Assembly (NCBI GenBank): GCA_015062585.1
Contig: SUUJ01000009.1
Span: 1 to 62,786, forward strand
Source of the DNA: Alphaproteobacteria bacterium
GTDB lineage: Bacteria > Pseudomonadota > Alphaproteobacteria > RF32 > CAG-239
Direction of reading: 5' to 3'
DNA length: 62,786 nucleotides
Below the pieces are notes generated by a model. The model was not told the origin of the DNA, searched no databases, and saw nothing but the letters and a program-made list of their open reading frames with translations. Every line of letters starts with the position of its first letter. Position 1 is the stretch's first letter. Shown piece after piece: positions 43,756 to 53,733 of this stretch. Position numbers and translations under genes: made by a program.

Positions 43756-45270
43756 ATGATAACTCACATAAACACCCTTACATTTAACGGACTTGAAACT
43801 AAAAAAGTAGATTTACAGGCTCAAATATCATCCGGCTTGCCAAATTTTATAATCGTCGGTTTGCCTGATAAAGCTATTGCCGAAAGCAAAGAAAGAATCA
43901 GGGCCGCCATTCAATCAATAGGCTTACAATTACCGCCCAAGCGCATAGTTATCAATTTGTCTCCTGCTGACTTATTAAAAGAAGGCTCACATTTTGACTT
44001 GCCGATTGCCTTATCAATTTTATCGGTAATGGGTGTTGTCCCGGCCGAAAAGCTAAAATCATATATTGTAATGGGCGAATTAGGACTTGACGGTGCTGTT
44101 TTGTCGGTAAACGGAGTATTACCGGCAGCTATTCAAGCTCAAAAAGACAATCTGGGAATTATATGTCCCTATTCCTGCGGATCGGAAGCTGCTTGGGCAA
44201 AAACAAATGATGTTATCGCGCCTAAAAACTTGGTTGAATTGATAAACCACTTAAAAGGTTCCGAATTATTGGAAACTCCTGTTACAAAAGAATATATTTC
44301 ACCAACCTCGACACTTGATATGGCCGATGTCAAAGGCCAAGAAACAGCTAAGCGCGCCTTAGAAGTAGCTGCCGCCGGTGCACACAATTTGTTGATGGTC
44401 GGTCCTCCGGGCTCGGGAAAATCTATGTTAGCCTCGCGGTTGGTAACCATTTTACCGCCGATGACCATAAACGAAGCCATCGAAACATCAATGATACGCT
44501 CTATCGCCGGCGAATTAAAAGAAAACGGCATTTGCTTTTCGCGCCCCTTTCAAGCACCTCATCACAGTGCCTCTACTCCGGCATTGGTAGGTGGCGGACG
44601 CAAAGGAACTCCGGGTGAAATTTCTCTATCGCACAACGGCGTTTTATTTTTAGATGAATTACCCGAATTTAATCGTCCGACATTAGAAGCATTGCGTCAA
44701 CCGTTGGAAAATGGCGAAATCCAAATTTCTCGTGTTAATGCTCATACAACTTTTCCTGCCAATTTTCAACTTATTGCCGCTATGAACCCTTGTCGTTGCG
44801 GTCACTTGGGACAAAAAGATAAAGAATGTACCCGTGCCCCTATTTGCGCTCAAGAATATATGTCAAAAATTTCAGGTCCGCTTTTAGATAGAATAGACAT
44901 CAAAATCGAAGTTCCTCAGGTATCACCTTGGGAACTTTCCGAGGTCAAAAAAGGCGAGTCATCAAAAGTTATCCAAAGCCGAGTAATAAAAGCCAGAGAA
45001 CTTCAAATAGCAAGACTTCGCCAATTAAACATAACCGATATAAATACAAACTCTCAGCTCAAAGGCAAGGTTTTAGAGGAAATTTGCCAAATGGACAATG
45101 ATGCCGAACAGCTCTTAATTGCCTTTGCCGAAAAAAATTCTATGTCCGCCAGAGCCTATCATCGCACTTTGCGGTTAGCAAGAACAATTGCAGACTTGCA
45201 AAATGAATCAAAAATACTTAAACTGCACATAGCCGAAGCTTTGTCCTATCGCCAGAGCAGGTATTTTTGA
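43756..45270 (+). CDS. comM: YifB/ComM-type Mg-chelatase-like AAA+ ATPase
   Basis: 504-residue helicase family protein that promotes branch migration during natural transformation in other bacteria. N-terminal Lon-like domain (VDLQAQISSGLPNFIIVGLPDKAIAESKERIRAAI), AAA+ core with Walker A GPPGSGKS, LSHNGVLFLDELPEFNR (Walker B), an ATPase zinc-like motif AAMNPCRCGHLGQKDKECTRAPIC, and the C-terminal SARAYHRTLRLARTIADL. Length normal. Confidence 0.95.
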   Translation: MITHINTLTFNGLETKKVDLQAQISSGLPNFIIVGLPDKAIAESKERIRAAIQSIGLQLPPKRIVINLSPADLLKEGSHFDLPIALSILSVMGVVPAEKLKSYIVMGELGLDGAVLSVNGVLPAAIQAQKDNLGIICPYSCGSEAAWAKTNDVIAPKNLVELINHLKGSELLETPVTKEYISPTSTLDMADVKGQETAKRALEVAAAGAHNLLMVGPPGSGKSMLASRLVTILPPMTINEAIETSMIRSIAGELKENGICFSRPFQAPHHSASTPALVGGGRKGTPGEISLSHNGVLFLDELPEFNRPTLEALRQPLENGEIQISRVNAHTTFPANFQLIAAMNPCRCGHLGQKDKECTRAPICAQEYMSKISGPLLDRIDIKIEVPQVSPWELSEVKKGESSKVIQSRVIKARELQIARLRQLNITDINTNSQLKGKVLEEICQMDNDAEQLLIAFAEKNSMSARAYHRTLRLARTIADLQNESKILKLHIAEALSYRQSRYF

Positions 45271-45295
45271 TTCGTTTATTGGAGTTTGTAAAAAA

Positions 45296-47530
45296 ATGCG
45301 TAAAAACATAGGTTTAACCTTATTGTCATCTGTGTTGCTGCTGTCTGCATGCAATGTAGAAAGTCCTGAATTGATCCCTTGTATGTGTAACCCTGATGCC
45401 GATTCGACTTTGGGCATCTTTGATTGTCTGTGTGAACCGGCTAAAAAGAAACCGGTACGCAAAATTTCTTACTTGCAAGATACTCAAAAAATCAACTATC
45501 AAAGTTTAATTATTTCCGACGAGCAGTACAGAGCCTATACTTTGTTGCACAAAAGCCGCGATGAATATGCTCCGATAAAACTTGAAAATGTTGATTTTCG
45601 CATCAAAAAAAATCGTAAATATGACGAATATAATACCAAATTAGGTGACTATCGTTTCCGCATTTTCGGTTGTCGCCGCGAAACTAAGAACGCATATTTG
45701 AACCAAGGCCGTTCAATGCAAAAAGATATGCATTTCTTTGATGTATTCTACGAAACAATGAACGATTACTACCCTGTCGTAGTCGAACCGTCAAATGTTT
45801 ATTATCCCGATTCCGACAAAGTTCAACACGAATATGTTATAACTGCCGAAATCACAGACTATTTTATGAATATTTGTGACGAATTTGACTGGAACGAAGC
45901 CAAAAACAAAAAACTTCGTAACGGTACTTCTGAAATGACCGTAATTTGGCGTGTTATGAATTTGGCCAAAGACGAAGTATACTGCAAAGGTACAACTACC
46001 GGCTATGGTCAAATTATGGAAGGTGAGCCAAATGGTGAAACATTGCTGGTTGAACGAGCTTTTGAAGACGCTTTGGTAAAACTTCCGGAAATCAGCTGTA
46101 TTAACCAAACACTTTCGCAACGCTTATGCGCCGAAGATTTGGAATATCAATTAGCCAAATTACACATGAGCGAAAATTGTGAAGATTGCTTTGCTTCCGA
46201 ATTTGCCGGTGAATTAAAAGCTATTGAATTATTGCAAGAATGTGACGAAAAACAAGCCGTTGAAAAAACTGTTGCCCAAACAACTCCTGTTTCTTGTAGC
46301 GGTAGTGCTTGTACATCTGTCATGGCTCTGACCGAAGGCGGAACTTCAAGTTCATCTATGACCGAAGCAATTTCAGAAATGGTCGGCGGAACGGCAGGCA
46401 ATGCAAATATCTCAACCATTACGGTTGCCGAAGAATGTAAAAATGCCGAAATTGCTGAAGAATGTGGTGAATTTGAAGAATGTCACACTAATATTGAACC
46501 CCAAACAGCCATAAATGTTGCTGACGACATTTTCGTTGATATTCCGCTAGAAGTTGATACTGCCGAAGCTGTTGACATTATTGAAGATGGCGGAACCACC
46601 GCCTTAAGCAATGTTGTAGATATTGCCGCCATGGAAGAACAAACTTCTACACCTCTTCCGCAAGACAATGTTGATATTGAAAAAGTAGGCGAAGATTCTT
46701 ATGCCAATGTTAAGAGTTCATTCTGCATACTGAACAATCCTCCTTTTGAAAATCTTGATCCGTACAATTTATACAAATTGCGTACCTCCATTGTATCGGT
46801 TGAAAATTCAAAAGGCCAAAAAGGAGCCGGTTTGGTTATTGCCGACAATATGGTCTTAACCTCTGCCGACTTAATTACTAAAGATAACAACAGATACAAT
46901 TTAGAAACTTTGCATGGTAAAAAATTCAAAGGTTCTGCATTCCGTATCAATCCTAACAAGAATGTTGCCGTTTTGTTGCTCGATACACCAACCGAGCACC
47001 AACCGTTACCTTTGTCGCTAAAACTGCCCGAAGTTAACAGAGATATTCTTTTGACTTTAGGTATGCTCAACTTTGACGAAAGCGGTGAAAACTACATTGA
47101 TAATGAAGGTCGCGTAGTCGGTTACCGTTGGTCAGACGACAAAGGCGCCGAAATTATCGTTGATACCTTTGTTCAAACAGTTACCTTAGGCGGTGCGTTA
47201 ATTGACCAAAAAGGTAATATTATAGGTATTGCTCACAAAGTCAAAAAAGACGATACCACACCTGACTTATTTATTCCTATTGAAACAGCTTTAAGAGCTT
47301 TAGGACTTGATATTTGTGGCCAAAGACCTCTTGTATCGGCCTCTATTCCGGCCAAAGCAGCCCCCGGCAATTATAATTCAGCCGGATATGCTTCCAGCGG
47401 CTCTACTTCAGCCGGATATACTTCGGCTAAACCTAAAGCTGTTCGCGTTTATACACCAATTGCCGATGCTATCGACAATTCAAAGGCTGATAAGTCGCCA
47501 AAACCGTTAAATAGGCGCGAAGCAAAATAG
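45296..47530 (+). CDS. Lipoprotein with degenerate trypsin-like (pseudo-protease) domain
   Basis: 744 residues. Signal and lipobox LLSAC, then a Cys-rich stretch (PCMCNP, CLCEP). About 40-290 is a beta-rich domain with YVITAEITDYFMNICDEFDWNE. About 290-480 is acidic and Cys/Thr-rich. About 494-665 follows the trypsin-like (DegP/HtrA-type) fold (SIVSVENSKGQKGAGLVIADNMVLTSADLI; NVAVLLLD; TLGGALIDQKGNIIGIAH), but the His, Asp and Ser positions are Ala/Asp 524-525, Asn and Leu 631. So it is probably a binding, not a cleaving, domain. A Ser/Ala/Tyr-rich tail follows. Confidence 0.7.
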   Translation: MRKNIGLTLLSSVLLLSACNVESPELIPCMCNPDADSTLGIFDCLCEPAKKKPVRKISYLQDTQKINYQSLIISDEQYRAYTLLHKSRDEYAPIKLENVDFRIKKNRKYDEYNTKLGDYRFRIFGCRRETKNAYLNQGRSMQKDMHFFDVFYETMNDYYPVVVEPSNVYYPDSDKVQHEYVITAEITDYFMNICDEFDWNEAKNKKLRNGTSEMTVIWRVMNLAKDEVYCKGTTTGYGQIMEGEPNGETLLVERAFEDALVKLPEISCINQTLSQRLCAEDLEYQLAKLHMSENCEDCFASEFAGELKAIELLQECDEKQAVEKTVAQTTPVSCSGSACTSVMALTEGGTSSSSMTEAISEMVGGTAGNANISTITVAEECKNAEIAEECGEFEECHTNIEPQTAINVADDIFVDIPLEVDTAEAVDIIEDGGTTALSNVVDIAAMEEQTSTPLPQDNVDIEKVGEDSYANVKSSFCILNNPPFENLDPYNLYKLRTSIVSVENSKGQKGAGLVIADNMVLTSADLITKDNNRYNLETLHGKKFKGSAFRINPNKNVAVLLLDTPTEHQPLPLSLKLPEVNRDILLTLGMLNFDESGENYIDNEGRVVGYRWSDDKGAEIIVDTFVQTVTLGGALIDQKGNIIGIAHKVKKDDTTPDLFIPIETALRALGLDICGQRPLVSASIPAKAAPGNYNSAGYASSGSTSAGYTSAKPKAVRVYTPIADAIDNSKADKSPKPLNRREAK

Positions 47531-47549
47531 GAAGGAACATCCTAGCATT

Positions 47550-47584
47550 AAAAACTCCCCACAAGCCTGGGGAGTTTTTTTATT
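47550..47584 (+). terminator. Intrinsic terminator after the pseudo-protease gene
   Basis: Stem AAACTCCCC/GGGGAGTTT around ACAAGCCT, followed by a T-run. Confidence 0.88.
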
Positions 47585-47647
47585 GACAATTTATAGACAA
47601 AAATATAGTATTCAAAACAAATGTTTAACTATTAACTTTTTAAGAAT

Positions 47648-48040
47648 ATGGAATTAGATGGTCGTACTAATCCCGAATCTGTCAAAGATCCTATCATCAG
47701 AAGATTCGTGGAATATTCTCACGGTTTAGAACCGGAAGAATGCGGGTATTTTGGCAATGGCAAATACAGAAATTTATATGTCTATGGCATAACCCAAGAA
47801 GATGTTGACGCATATATCAGTCAACAAAAATTCATACGATGGACTATGATTGGCCTTTGCTTATTATGTTTGTTTGTAATTATCCCGCTACTTATATATG
47901 CGGTATTACACCAAAACATGATAGCAATGTCAGTTGCAATAGCGCTATCTCTCAGTTGTATTATTTTTCTTATTTGCGCTTATATAAAAGGCTCAAAAAA
48001 AGAAGAACAACTTAAAGAGCGAATATTCACAATTTACTAA
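47648..48040 (+). CDS. Small two-helix membrane protein, paralogue 1
   Basis: 130 residues: a cytoplasmic N-terminus (about 1-58, PIIRRFVEYSHGLEPEECGYFGNGKYRNLYVYG) and two membrane helices (about 66-90 and 94-116). The N-terminal part matches the next gene's product in order and spacing (IRRF...P-E-GY...Y-x-x-YVY). Start has only a weak SD. Family unknown. It is 5 nt from its paralogue. Confidence 0.65.
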   Translation: MELDGRTNPESVKDPIIRRFVEYSHGLEPEECGYFGNGKYRNLYVYGITQEDVDAYISQQKFIRWTMIGLCLLCLFVIIPLLIYAVLHQNMIAMSVAIALSLSCIIFLICAYIKGSKKEEQLKERIFTIY

Positions 48041-48045
48041 GCGCT

Positions 48046-48432
48046 ATGAAACAAAATGAATTTAATCGAGATGACGCCATTAGGCGTTTTCAAGAGTGTC
48101 ACTTAGGTCATACTCCTGCCGAAATGGGTTATACAGCTATCGATGAATACAAAGATTGTTATGTCTACGCAAAAAAACAAAAAAGCTTGGATATATTTTT
48201 CAAGTTTGAAAGAAACAGCAAAGCTTTTAACATAATACTTCCTGTTTTTTCAATTTTGTTTCTTGCTATATGCGTATGGATAATTGTATCACCCGAAATA
48301 CCAAAAGCGGGAATTATCATTCTATGGCTGATATCCTTGTTTTTGTTTGCCGTAATTGGTTATGTTCTTTTCAACATTGATTGTTATCTTTTCATTATCC
48401 AAAGGAATGTAACAACTGTAAAAAAACTCTGA
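48046..48432 (+). CDS. Small two-helix membrane protein, paralogue 2
   Basis: 128 residues with the same layout as the preceding gene: [34 protein letters not shown], then two helices (about 62-82 and 88-112). The pair looks like a tandem duplication with strong divergence. Its stop codon lies inside the stem of the following terminator. Function unknown. Confidence 0.65.
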   Translation: MKQNEFNRDDAIRRFQECHLGHTPAEMGYTAIDEYKDCYVYAKKQKSLDIFFKFERNSKAFNIILPVFSILFLAICVWIIVSPEIPKAGIIILWLISLFLFAVIGYVLFNIDCYLFIIQRNVTTVKKL

Positions 48433-48455
48433 TTTTTGTCAGAGTTTTTTTATTT
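48421..48455 (+). terminator. Terminator overlapping the stop codon
   Basis: Stem AAACTCTGA/TCAGAGTTT, loop TTTTTG, T-run. The TGA stop of the preceding gene lies in the stem. Confidence 0.85.
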
Positions 48456-48532
48456 TTAAATTACTATTGCAAGATAAAAATTTTTTTCCTACATATATTA
48501 ACAACAATAATAATATAAGGATATTTCTATCA

Positions 48533-49063
48533 ATGACTACAATCTTATGTATCAGAAAAGACAATCAGGTCGTTATGGCCGGTGACGGTCAGGCTACCTT
48601 GGGCGAAGCTATCGTTTTCAAATCTCACTCAATCAAAGTACGCCGTATCGGTAATGGTAAAATTATTGCCGGCTTCGCCGGAGCTGCCGCCGACGGAATT
48701 ACATTGATTGAACGCTTAGAAGCAAAACTTGAAAAACACGCCAACCAATTGAAAAGAGCTGCCGTTGAGTTGGCAAAAGACTGGCGCATGGATAAATACC
48801 TTCGTCAATTGCAAGCTTTTATGATTGTAGCCGATAAAGAAACATCTTTAGTAATATCCGGCACCGGAGAAGTTATGGAACCCGACGATGGTATTATCGG
48901 TATCGGTTCAGGCGGAAACTATGCTATGTCAGCCGCCAAAGCACTTTATGATATTGACGGTCTATCCATACAAGATATTGCCCAAAAAGCTATGAAAATC
49001 GCCGGCGATATTGATATATATACCAATCACAATGTTATTATGGAAAGTATAGAAAATGACTAA
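48533..49063 (+). CDS. hslV: ATP-dependent protease peptidase subunit HslV
   Basis: Threonine protease ring of the HslUV (ClpQY) complex. 176 residues from [24 protein letters not shown]; the Thr after Met is the N-terminal nucleophile after processing. Other blocks: [47 protein letters not shown]. An in-frame ATG 22 codons upstream is rejected because it would bury the nucleophile. AAGGA lies 11 nt upstream. It overlaps hslU by 8 nt (ATGACTAA). Confidence 0.96.
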   Translation: MTTILCIRKDNQVVMAGDGQATLGEAIVFKSHSIKVRRIGNGKIIAGFAGAAADGITLIERLEAKLEKHANQLKRAAVELAKDWRMDKYLRQLQAFMIVADKETSLVISGTGEVMEPDDGIIGIGSGGNYAMSAAKALYDIDGLSIQDIAQKAMKIAGDIDIYTNHNVIMESIEND

Positions 49064-50363
49064 TTTCAGCCCCAGAGAAATTGTTTCGGAATTAGATAAA
49101 TTTATTATCGGTCAACATGATGCCAAAAAAGCCGTTGCCGTTGCACTTCGTAATCGCTGGCGTCGGATGCAGTTGCCGGATAAATTAAAAGACGAAATCG
49201 TACCGAAAAATATTTTGATGATAGGACCTACCGGCGTTGGTAAAACTGAAATTTCTCGTCGTTTGGCTAAATTAGCCAAAGCTCCATTTATCAAAGTAGA
49301 AGCCACCAAATTTACCGAAATAGGCTATGTCGGACGCGATGTTGAGAGTATCATCAGAGATTTGGTAGAAATTTCCATCAATCAAACCAGAAAAACTTTA
49401 CGCAAAAGCGTTTGCGCCAAAGCTGAGTCATTTGCCGAAAAACGCATAATCGAAGCTTTGGTTGGCGCAAATGCAAGTGACGAAACCAAAAACAAATTTT
49501 TAACCATGCTCCGCAACCACGAACTGGATGAGCGAGAAGTTGAAATTTCACTCCTTGACAACTCTAATTCATCAATGCCGACTATTGATATACCAGGAAT
49601 GCCCGGAGCTTCTATGGGTATGATAAGCCTTGGCGATTTATTGGGAGGAAACCCGCAAAAATACAAAACTCGTAAACTAAAAGTTGATGAGGCTTTCAAA
49701 ATTTTGATTGATGAAGAATGCGATAAAATCTTAGATAATGACACTATCGTTGACACCGCAATAAAGTCAGTTGAAAACGACGGTATTGTTTTTATCGACG
49801 AGATTGATAAAATCACCGGCAAATCAGAAGGAACTCGCGGTGATGTATCCCGTGAAGGTGTTCAACGTGACTTGTTACCACTAATTGAAGGAACAACCGT
49901 TACCACCAAATACGGCATGGTAAAAACCGACCATATTTTATTTATCTGTTCCGGTGCTTTTCACTTGGCCAAACCGTCAGATATGTTGCCCGAACTTCAA
50001 GGTCGCTTACCGATAAGAGTAGAACTTCAAGCCCTCACCCACAATGATTTTGTGCGCATTTTAACCGAGCCCGAAGCCAACCTTATCGAGCAATATATTG
50101 CGCTTTTGGGAACTGAAAATTTCACTTTAAAATTCGCTCCCGAAGCCATTGAAAAAATCGCCGATATAGCGGTTTCAATCAATGAAAATGTCGAAAACAT
50201 CGGAGCTCGTCGTCTTCATACCGTTTTAGAAATCTTGCTTGAAGACATAAGCTTTTCGGCTTCAGACAAAGACGGTCAGGAATTTAATGTTACGGCAGAA
50301 TTTGTTGAAGAAAAATTGAGCAAATATACCGTAAAATCCGACCTGTCTAAATTTATTTTATAG
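49056..50363 (+). CDS. hslU: HslU ATPase (ClpY)
   Basis: AAA+ unfoldase partner of HslV. 435 residues; [33 protein letters not shown], Walker [10 protein letters not shown] (about 57-65), [15 protein letters not shown] pore-loop region, an I-domain (about 110-245), Walker [12 protein letters not shown], and arginine-finger region [18 protein letters not shown]. Its start overlaps the hslV stop, so production of both is coupled. Confidence 0.97.
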   Translation: MTNFSPREIVSELDKFIIGQHDAKKAVAVALRNRWRRMQLPDKLKDEIVPKNILMIGPTGVGKTEISRRLAKLAKAPFIKVEATKFTEIGYVGRDVESIIRDLVEISINQTRKTLRKSVCAKAESFAEKRIIEALVGANASDETKNKFLTMLRNHELDEREVEISLLDNSNSSMPTIDIPGMPGASMGMISLGDLLGGNPQKYKTRKLKVDEAFKILIDEECDKILDNDTIVDTAIKSVENDGIVFIDEIDKITGKSEGTRGDVSREGVQRDLLPLIEGTTVTTKYGMVKTDHILFICSGAFHLAKPSDMLPELQGRLPIRVELQALTHNDFVRILTEPEANLIEQYIALLGTENFTLKFAPEAIEKIADIAVSINENVENIGARRLHTVLEILLEDISFSASDKDGQEFNVTAEFVEEKLSKYTVKSDLSKFIL

Positions 50364-50370
50364 GACTGTA

Positions 50371-51459
50371 ATGGGAAAAGAACTAAGCATATATTTTCAT
50401 TGGCCTTTTTGCAAAAGCAAATGTCCTTATTGCGACTTCTTTTCCCAGGTCAAACGCAATACTAATCAAGATGAAATCATAAACGGATATATCGAGCAAC
50501 TGAATAAATACAAAGAAATGTTGCCTGATAAAAATATTGCTTCCGTTTTTTTCGGAGGCGGTACACCCTCGCTTATTACTCCGCAAAATATTTCACGATT
50601 GATTGATAAAATAAGCGACCTTTGGACAGTTTCCTCAAATTGTGAAATATCTTTGGAAGCCAATCCCAATACTCAAACTCCGACATTGTTTCAAGATTTG
50701 AAAAATGCCGGTATCAATCGCTTGTCCTTAGGTGTGCAATCTTTTGATGATAATTATCTAAAATTTTTAGGCCGAACCCATTCTTCTCAACAAGCAGTAT
50801 CATCTATTGAAGAAGTCATCAAAAACTTTGATAATCACTCTATCGATTTAATGTACGCCCTACCCGACCAAACAAAACAAAATTGGCTAACCCAACTGGC
50901 TTTAGCTTCTAACTTCGGCTTAAAACATATATCACTATATCAGCTGATGATTGAAGAAAATACCGTCTTTTACAAAAAAGGCATTAAACCTTTAGATGAA
51001 GAAAAAGCCAACGAATTATATATACTGACCGAAGATTATCTGAAATCTAAAAACTATCACAAATACGAAGTTTCCAATTATTCCTTCCCCGATTTTCAAT
51101 CCGTACACAACAAAGCTTATTGGCTTGGCAAAGATTATATCGGTATCGGCAAATCAGCTCACGGGCGCCTAAAAATAAACAACAAACACTATGCCCTAAC
51201 CGACCCGATAAACATGGAAGAACTCTCAAATCAAGAACGCGCCGAAGAATTGATAATTATGAATCTGCGACTAACTGAAGGAATAAATAAACAAAACTTC
51301 TATAATATATGTGGAATAAATATTGATGAATTTATCAATCAAGACTTTGTAAACGAAGCTGTAACTGATGGCCTTTTAATCAACGACGAAGCTTTTCTTA
51401 AAGCAACAAGTAAAGGTTTTGTACTTCTTGATTACCTGATTTTAGGCCTTTGTTCCTAA
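50371..51459 (+). CDS. hemW: Radical SAM protein HemW (heme chaperone)
   Basis: 362-residue radical SAM enzyme of the HemW/HemN family. The CxxxCxxC cluster motif is WPFCKSKCPYCDFF, near residue 13; the GGGTP motif is FFGGGTPSL, followed by SLEANP and the LSLGVQSF/GRTHSS segment. HemW delivers heme; true HemN has an extra C and longer N-terminus, so HemW is the better call. It starts 7 nt after hslU and overlaps the converging permease gene by 4 nt. Confidence 0.93.
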   Translation: MGKELSIYFHWPFCKSKCPYCDFFSQVKRNTNQDEIINGYIEQLNKYKEMLPDKNIASVFFGGGTPSLITPQNISRLIDKISDLWTVSSNCEISLEANPNTQTPTLFQDLKNAGINRLSLGVQSFDDNYLKFLGRTHSSQQAVSSIEEVIKNFDNHSIDLMYALPDQTKQNWLTQLALASNFGLKHISLYQLMIEENTVFYKKGIKPLDEEKANELYILTEDYLKSKNYHKYEVSNYSFPDFQSVHNKAYWLGKDYIGIGKSAHGRLKINNKHYALTDPINMEELSNQERAEELIIMNLRLTEGINKQNFYNICGINIDEFINQDFVNEAVTDGLLINDEAFLKATSKGFVLLDYLILGLCS

Positions 51460-52364
51460 TCATTTATATTAAAATTGTTTACCAACAACATCATAATCAA
51501 AAACAAAAAGAACAACATCGCAAATCCGGCCTTTTCCGAAATGCTCGAAGCTTTTTTATTTCCTTCCAATAAATATACAAATATCGGCGCAGTCAAAAGC
51601 AGAGTTACCACATATCCCGGGTTTGGCGCTAATCTCATTGCCATAGTTTTAGCCGCAATCAACGCTGCCGAAAATGATACAATATAAGCCCCGACTTTTA
51701 CAACTTCATGATTAAATATCATCTTTTCAATCAAAGTAAAATTATAGTGTTTATCTTTGCAAAGAAGTACATAATTATAAACACCGGAAACAAAAGTCGA
51801 CACCACCAAATAATACAAAATATTTGCCCAAACATCTTGCCCCATAGTTGCAATTTCTTTGGTCGCCACACTCATGCCTGCCAAAGACAATACCGCCGGT
51901 GCCATATACCAAAAAGCATTTTGCGTAATCTTGCTTTTGAGCATATACCAATAACAGACACAAAAACCGAATATTGTCAAAATAAGCGTAATAAACACAT
52001 TTTCTTTTTTTACCAATTCCAAAAACAATTCCGGCGTAATTGCCCACCACATCAAAGTAGTTACCAACACACTCAACACCAACAATTTGGAAGTAACCGA
52101 CGCCCCATATCGCGCCGATGCAAAAAATATATGCGAATCATATATTCCGATAAGCAATCCTTGTAATATAAGGAGATACCAATTTCTTAAATCTGTTTGC
52201 AACGGCACTAAAAGTAAAAAAGGAACAAACAATAACGCTATTCCGAATCCGCGCCACACTCCCAGCACATAGCCGTTAAACTTATGTCTTTGGTTTACCA
52301 AAGTATACAAAGCCATAAAAAAACCGTACACCAACCCATTGATAATCCAAAGCATATATTTCAC
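51456..52364 (-). CDS. DMT-superfamily (EamA-like) permease
   Basis: 302 residues with about ten hydrophobic segments in two halves, as in drug/metabolite exporters: GLVYGFFMALYTLVNQ, GFGIALLFVPFLLLVP, SLAGMSVATKEIATMG, KTMAMRLAPNPGYVVTLLLTAPIFVYLLEG. Substrate unknown. Its stop codon shares 4 nt (CTAA) with the hemW stop, so the two 3' ends overlap without a terminator in between. Confidence 0.8.
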   Translation of the reverse strand: MKYMLWIINGLVYGFFMALYTLVNQRHKFNGYVLGVWRGFGIALLFVPFLLLVPLQTDLRNWYLLILQGLLIGIYDSHIFFASARYGASVTSKLLVLSVLVTTLMWWAITPELFLELVKKENVFITLILTIFGFCVCYWYMLKSKITQNAFWYMAPAVLSLAGMSVATKEIATMGQDVWANILYYLVVSTFVSGVYNYVLLCKDKHYNFTLIEKMIFNHEVVKVGAYIVSFSAALIAAKTMAMRLAPNPGYVVTLLLTAPIFVYLLEGNKKASSISEKAGFAMLFFLFLIMMLLVNNFNIND

Positions 52365-52502
52365 CTCCGCTTAAGTTAAATATATGCCTTAAATAAATAA
52401 ATTTAAGTTTTGCCTTAAAATATTGACTAAAACAAAATAATAAATATAATAAAGCAATCTTTAATTCTATTAGTATGACAACAATTCTAAAAATAAAAAT
52501 AT

Positions 52503-52889
52503 ATGGAAAAAATTTTAATTAACTCTCACTCCCTCATGCTGGGATATGAGATATTCCACTTCAATGAAGAATTTAATCCGGAAGCTCTTCAACAATTTCT
52601 GCACAAAAGACTTAGCGGAAGCTTGGTGGAATTTGCCGGCCAGACATTCTTGCGATCAATCCCTCCGGTAGAAAATCTTCCGGTGAATGTCAAAATTGTT
52701 CGCGCATATAAGAATCAATACTATTGGTTCTGTGTATTCGAATTGGATCGTCCTTTGTATAAAAAATTCAAAGGTGCCGTTTGTAATACATTCGTCTACA
52801 AGCAAGGAGATAATATGATATACTCCGTTTGCGAACAAAGCTCGGCTAATGCACTTGAAGGAGAGCTTATTTATTCTTGCGAAGAGTAA
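52503..52889 (+). CDS. Small soluble protein of unknown function
   Basis: 128 residues without signal or membrane segment, mixed alpha/beta (MEKILINSHSLMLGYEIFHFNEEFN; VKIVRAYKNQYYWFCVFELDRPLYKKFKGAVC). Several aromatic residues and no obvious catalytic motif. No SD is seen before the ATG. Single-gene unit between the permease and a methyltransferase, closed by a bidirectional terminator. Confidence 0.6.
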   Translation: MEKILINSHSLMLGYEIFHFNEEFNPEALQQFLHKRLSGSLVEFAGQTFLRSIPPVENLPVNVKIVRAYKNQYYWFCVFELDRPLYKKFKGAVCNTFVYKQGDNMIYSVCEQSSANALEGELIYSCEE

Positions 52890-52908
52890 ATATCTAATTC
52901 CATTTTTC

Positions 52909-52950
52909 AAAAAAACTCCCGATACTTCCAAGTATCCGGAGTTTTTTTGT
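52909..52950. terminator. Bidirectional terminator
   Basis: Stem AAAACTCC.GATACTT/AGTATC.GGAGTTTT with one internal mismatch and a short loop, A- and T-runs at both sides, between convergent genes. Confidence 0.9.
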
Positions 52951-52953
52951 TTT

Positions 52954-53652
52954 TTACATCGATTTTTTATAAAATTCTTTTCTGTCTTTGCGCGACTTTG
53001 ACCAAAGATTACCCCATCCGTTTATCGGCTGGACTTTATACAAAGATTCAAAATTAAAATCTCGCGAAAAGAAAACAGATGTTGTCTTGGTATAATTATT
53101 CATCGGACAAAATCCGTAAAAATCGACCTGTAACAAATCAGCTTTTTTCAAAATATCAACTGCTTTAACATACTCTTGCGAAGTGTTAATTCTGTCGCTG
53201 TCATCCAAAATTATCATTCCGCCTTTATTCAAAGCTTTTACGGCCGCCTCGGCACATTGAAAACGGCGCTTTCCGTCAACTATAATCACATCATATTTTA
53301 TATCATTTTCAAAGGCTGCCTGTTCGTAAATTTCGCCCTCATCACGCCATCTGATATCCAAATTCGGCTCATTAAATTCTTTTTTCCATTTATCAAACCA
53401 TTTCAAATTATCTTCAATTGAGGTTACTTTATAAGCTCTTTTAGCCCAAAATAACGACGAATATCCGCAACCGAACTCCAAAATTTGTTTACCGGAATAA
53501 TCAAATTGCGACAAATATTCAATTGCCGGATAAGTATACCAAGGGATTGGGTTGCCGTCTTTATCCAAACAAATTTTCTCGTCAATTGAACGCTCTATTG
53601 CAAATTCTTCGCGCCACATATCAATAAAAATCTTAAACTTTTCGCTATACAT
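52954..53652 (-). CDS. SAM-dependent methyltransferase-like protein
   Basis: 232 residues. Class I methyltransferase motif I is ILEFGCGYSSLFWAKRAYKVTSIEDN; motif IV-like segment is YDVIIVDGKRRFQCAEAAVKALNKGGMIILDDSD. This pattern is that of class I/FkbM-like O-methyltransferases. Start set at MYSEKFKIF since AGGTGA sits 5 nt upstream, though ATG codons two and ten codons earlier are in frame. Substrate unknown. Confidence 0.8.
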   Translation of the reverse strand: MYSEKFKIFIDMWREEFAIERSIDEKICLDKDGNPIPWYTYPAIEYLSQFDYSGKQILEFGCGYSSLFWAKRAYKVTSIEDNLKWFDKWKKEFNEPNLDIRWRDEGEIYEQAAFENDIKYDVIIVDGKRRFQCAEAAVKALNKGGMIILDDSDRINTSQEYVKAVDILKKADLLQVDFYGFCPMNNYTKTTSVFFSRDFNFESLYKVQPINGWGNLWSKSRKDRKEFYKKSM

Positions 53653-53733
53653 AAACATCACCTGTTGCAACTTGAAAATCATTTTTTGATTTATATATCA
53701 TAAAAGTATTCAAAAATAAACAGGAGATTTAAC

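Noticed and set aside
45791..47070. Several minus-strand frames inside the pseudo-protease gene
   Set aside because: They are mirror frames of a coding region with a strong lipoprotein signal and domain pattern on the plus strand.
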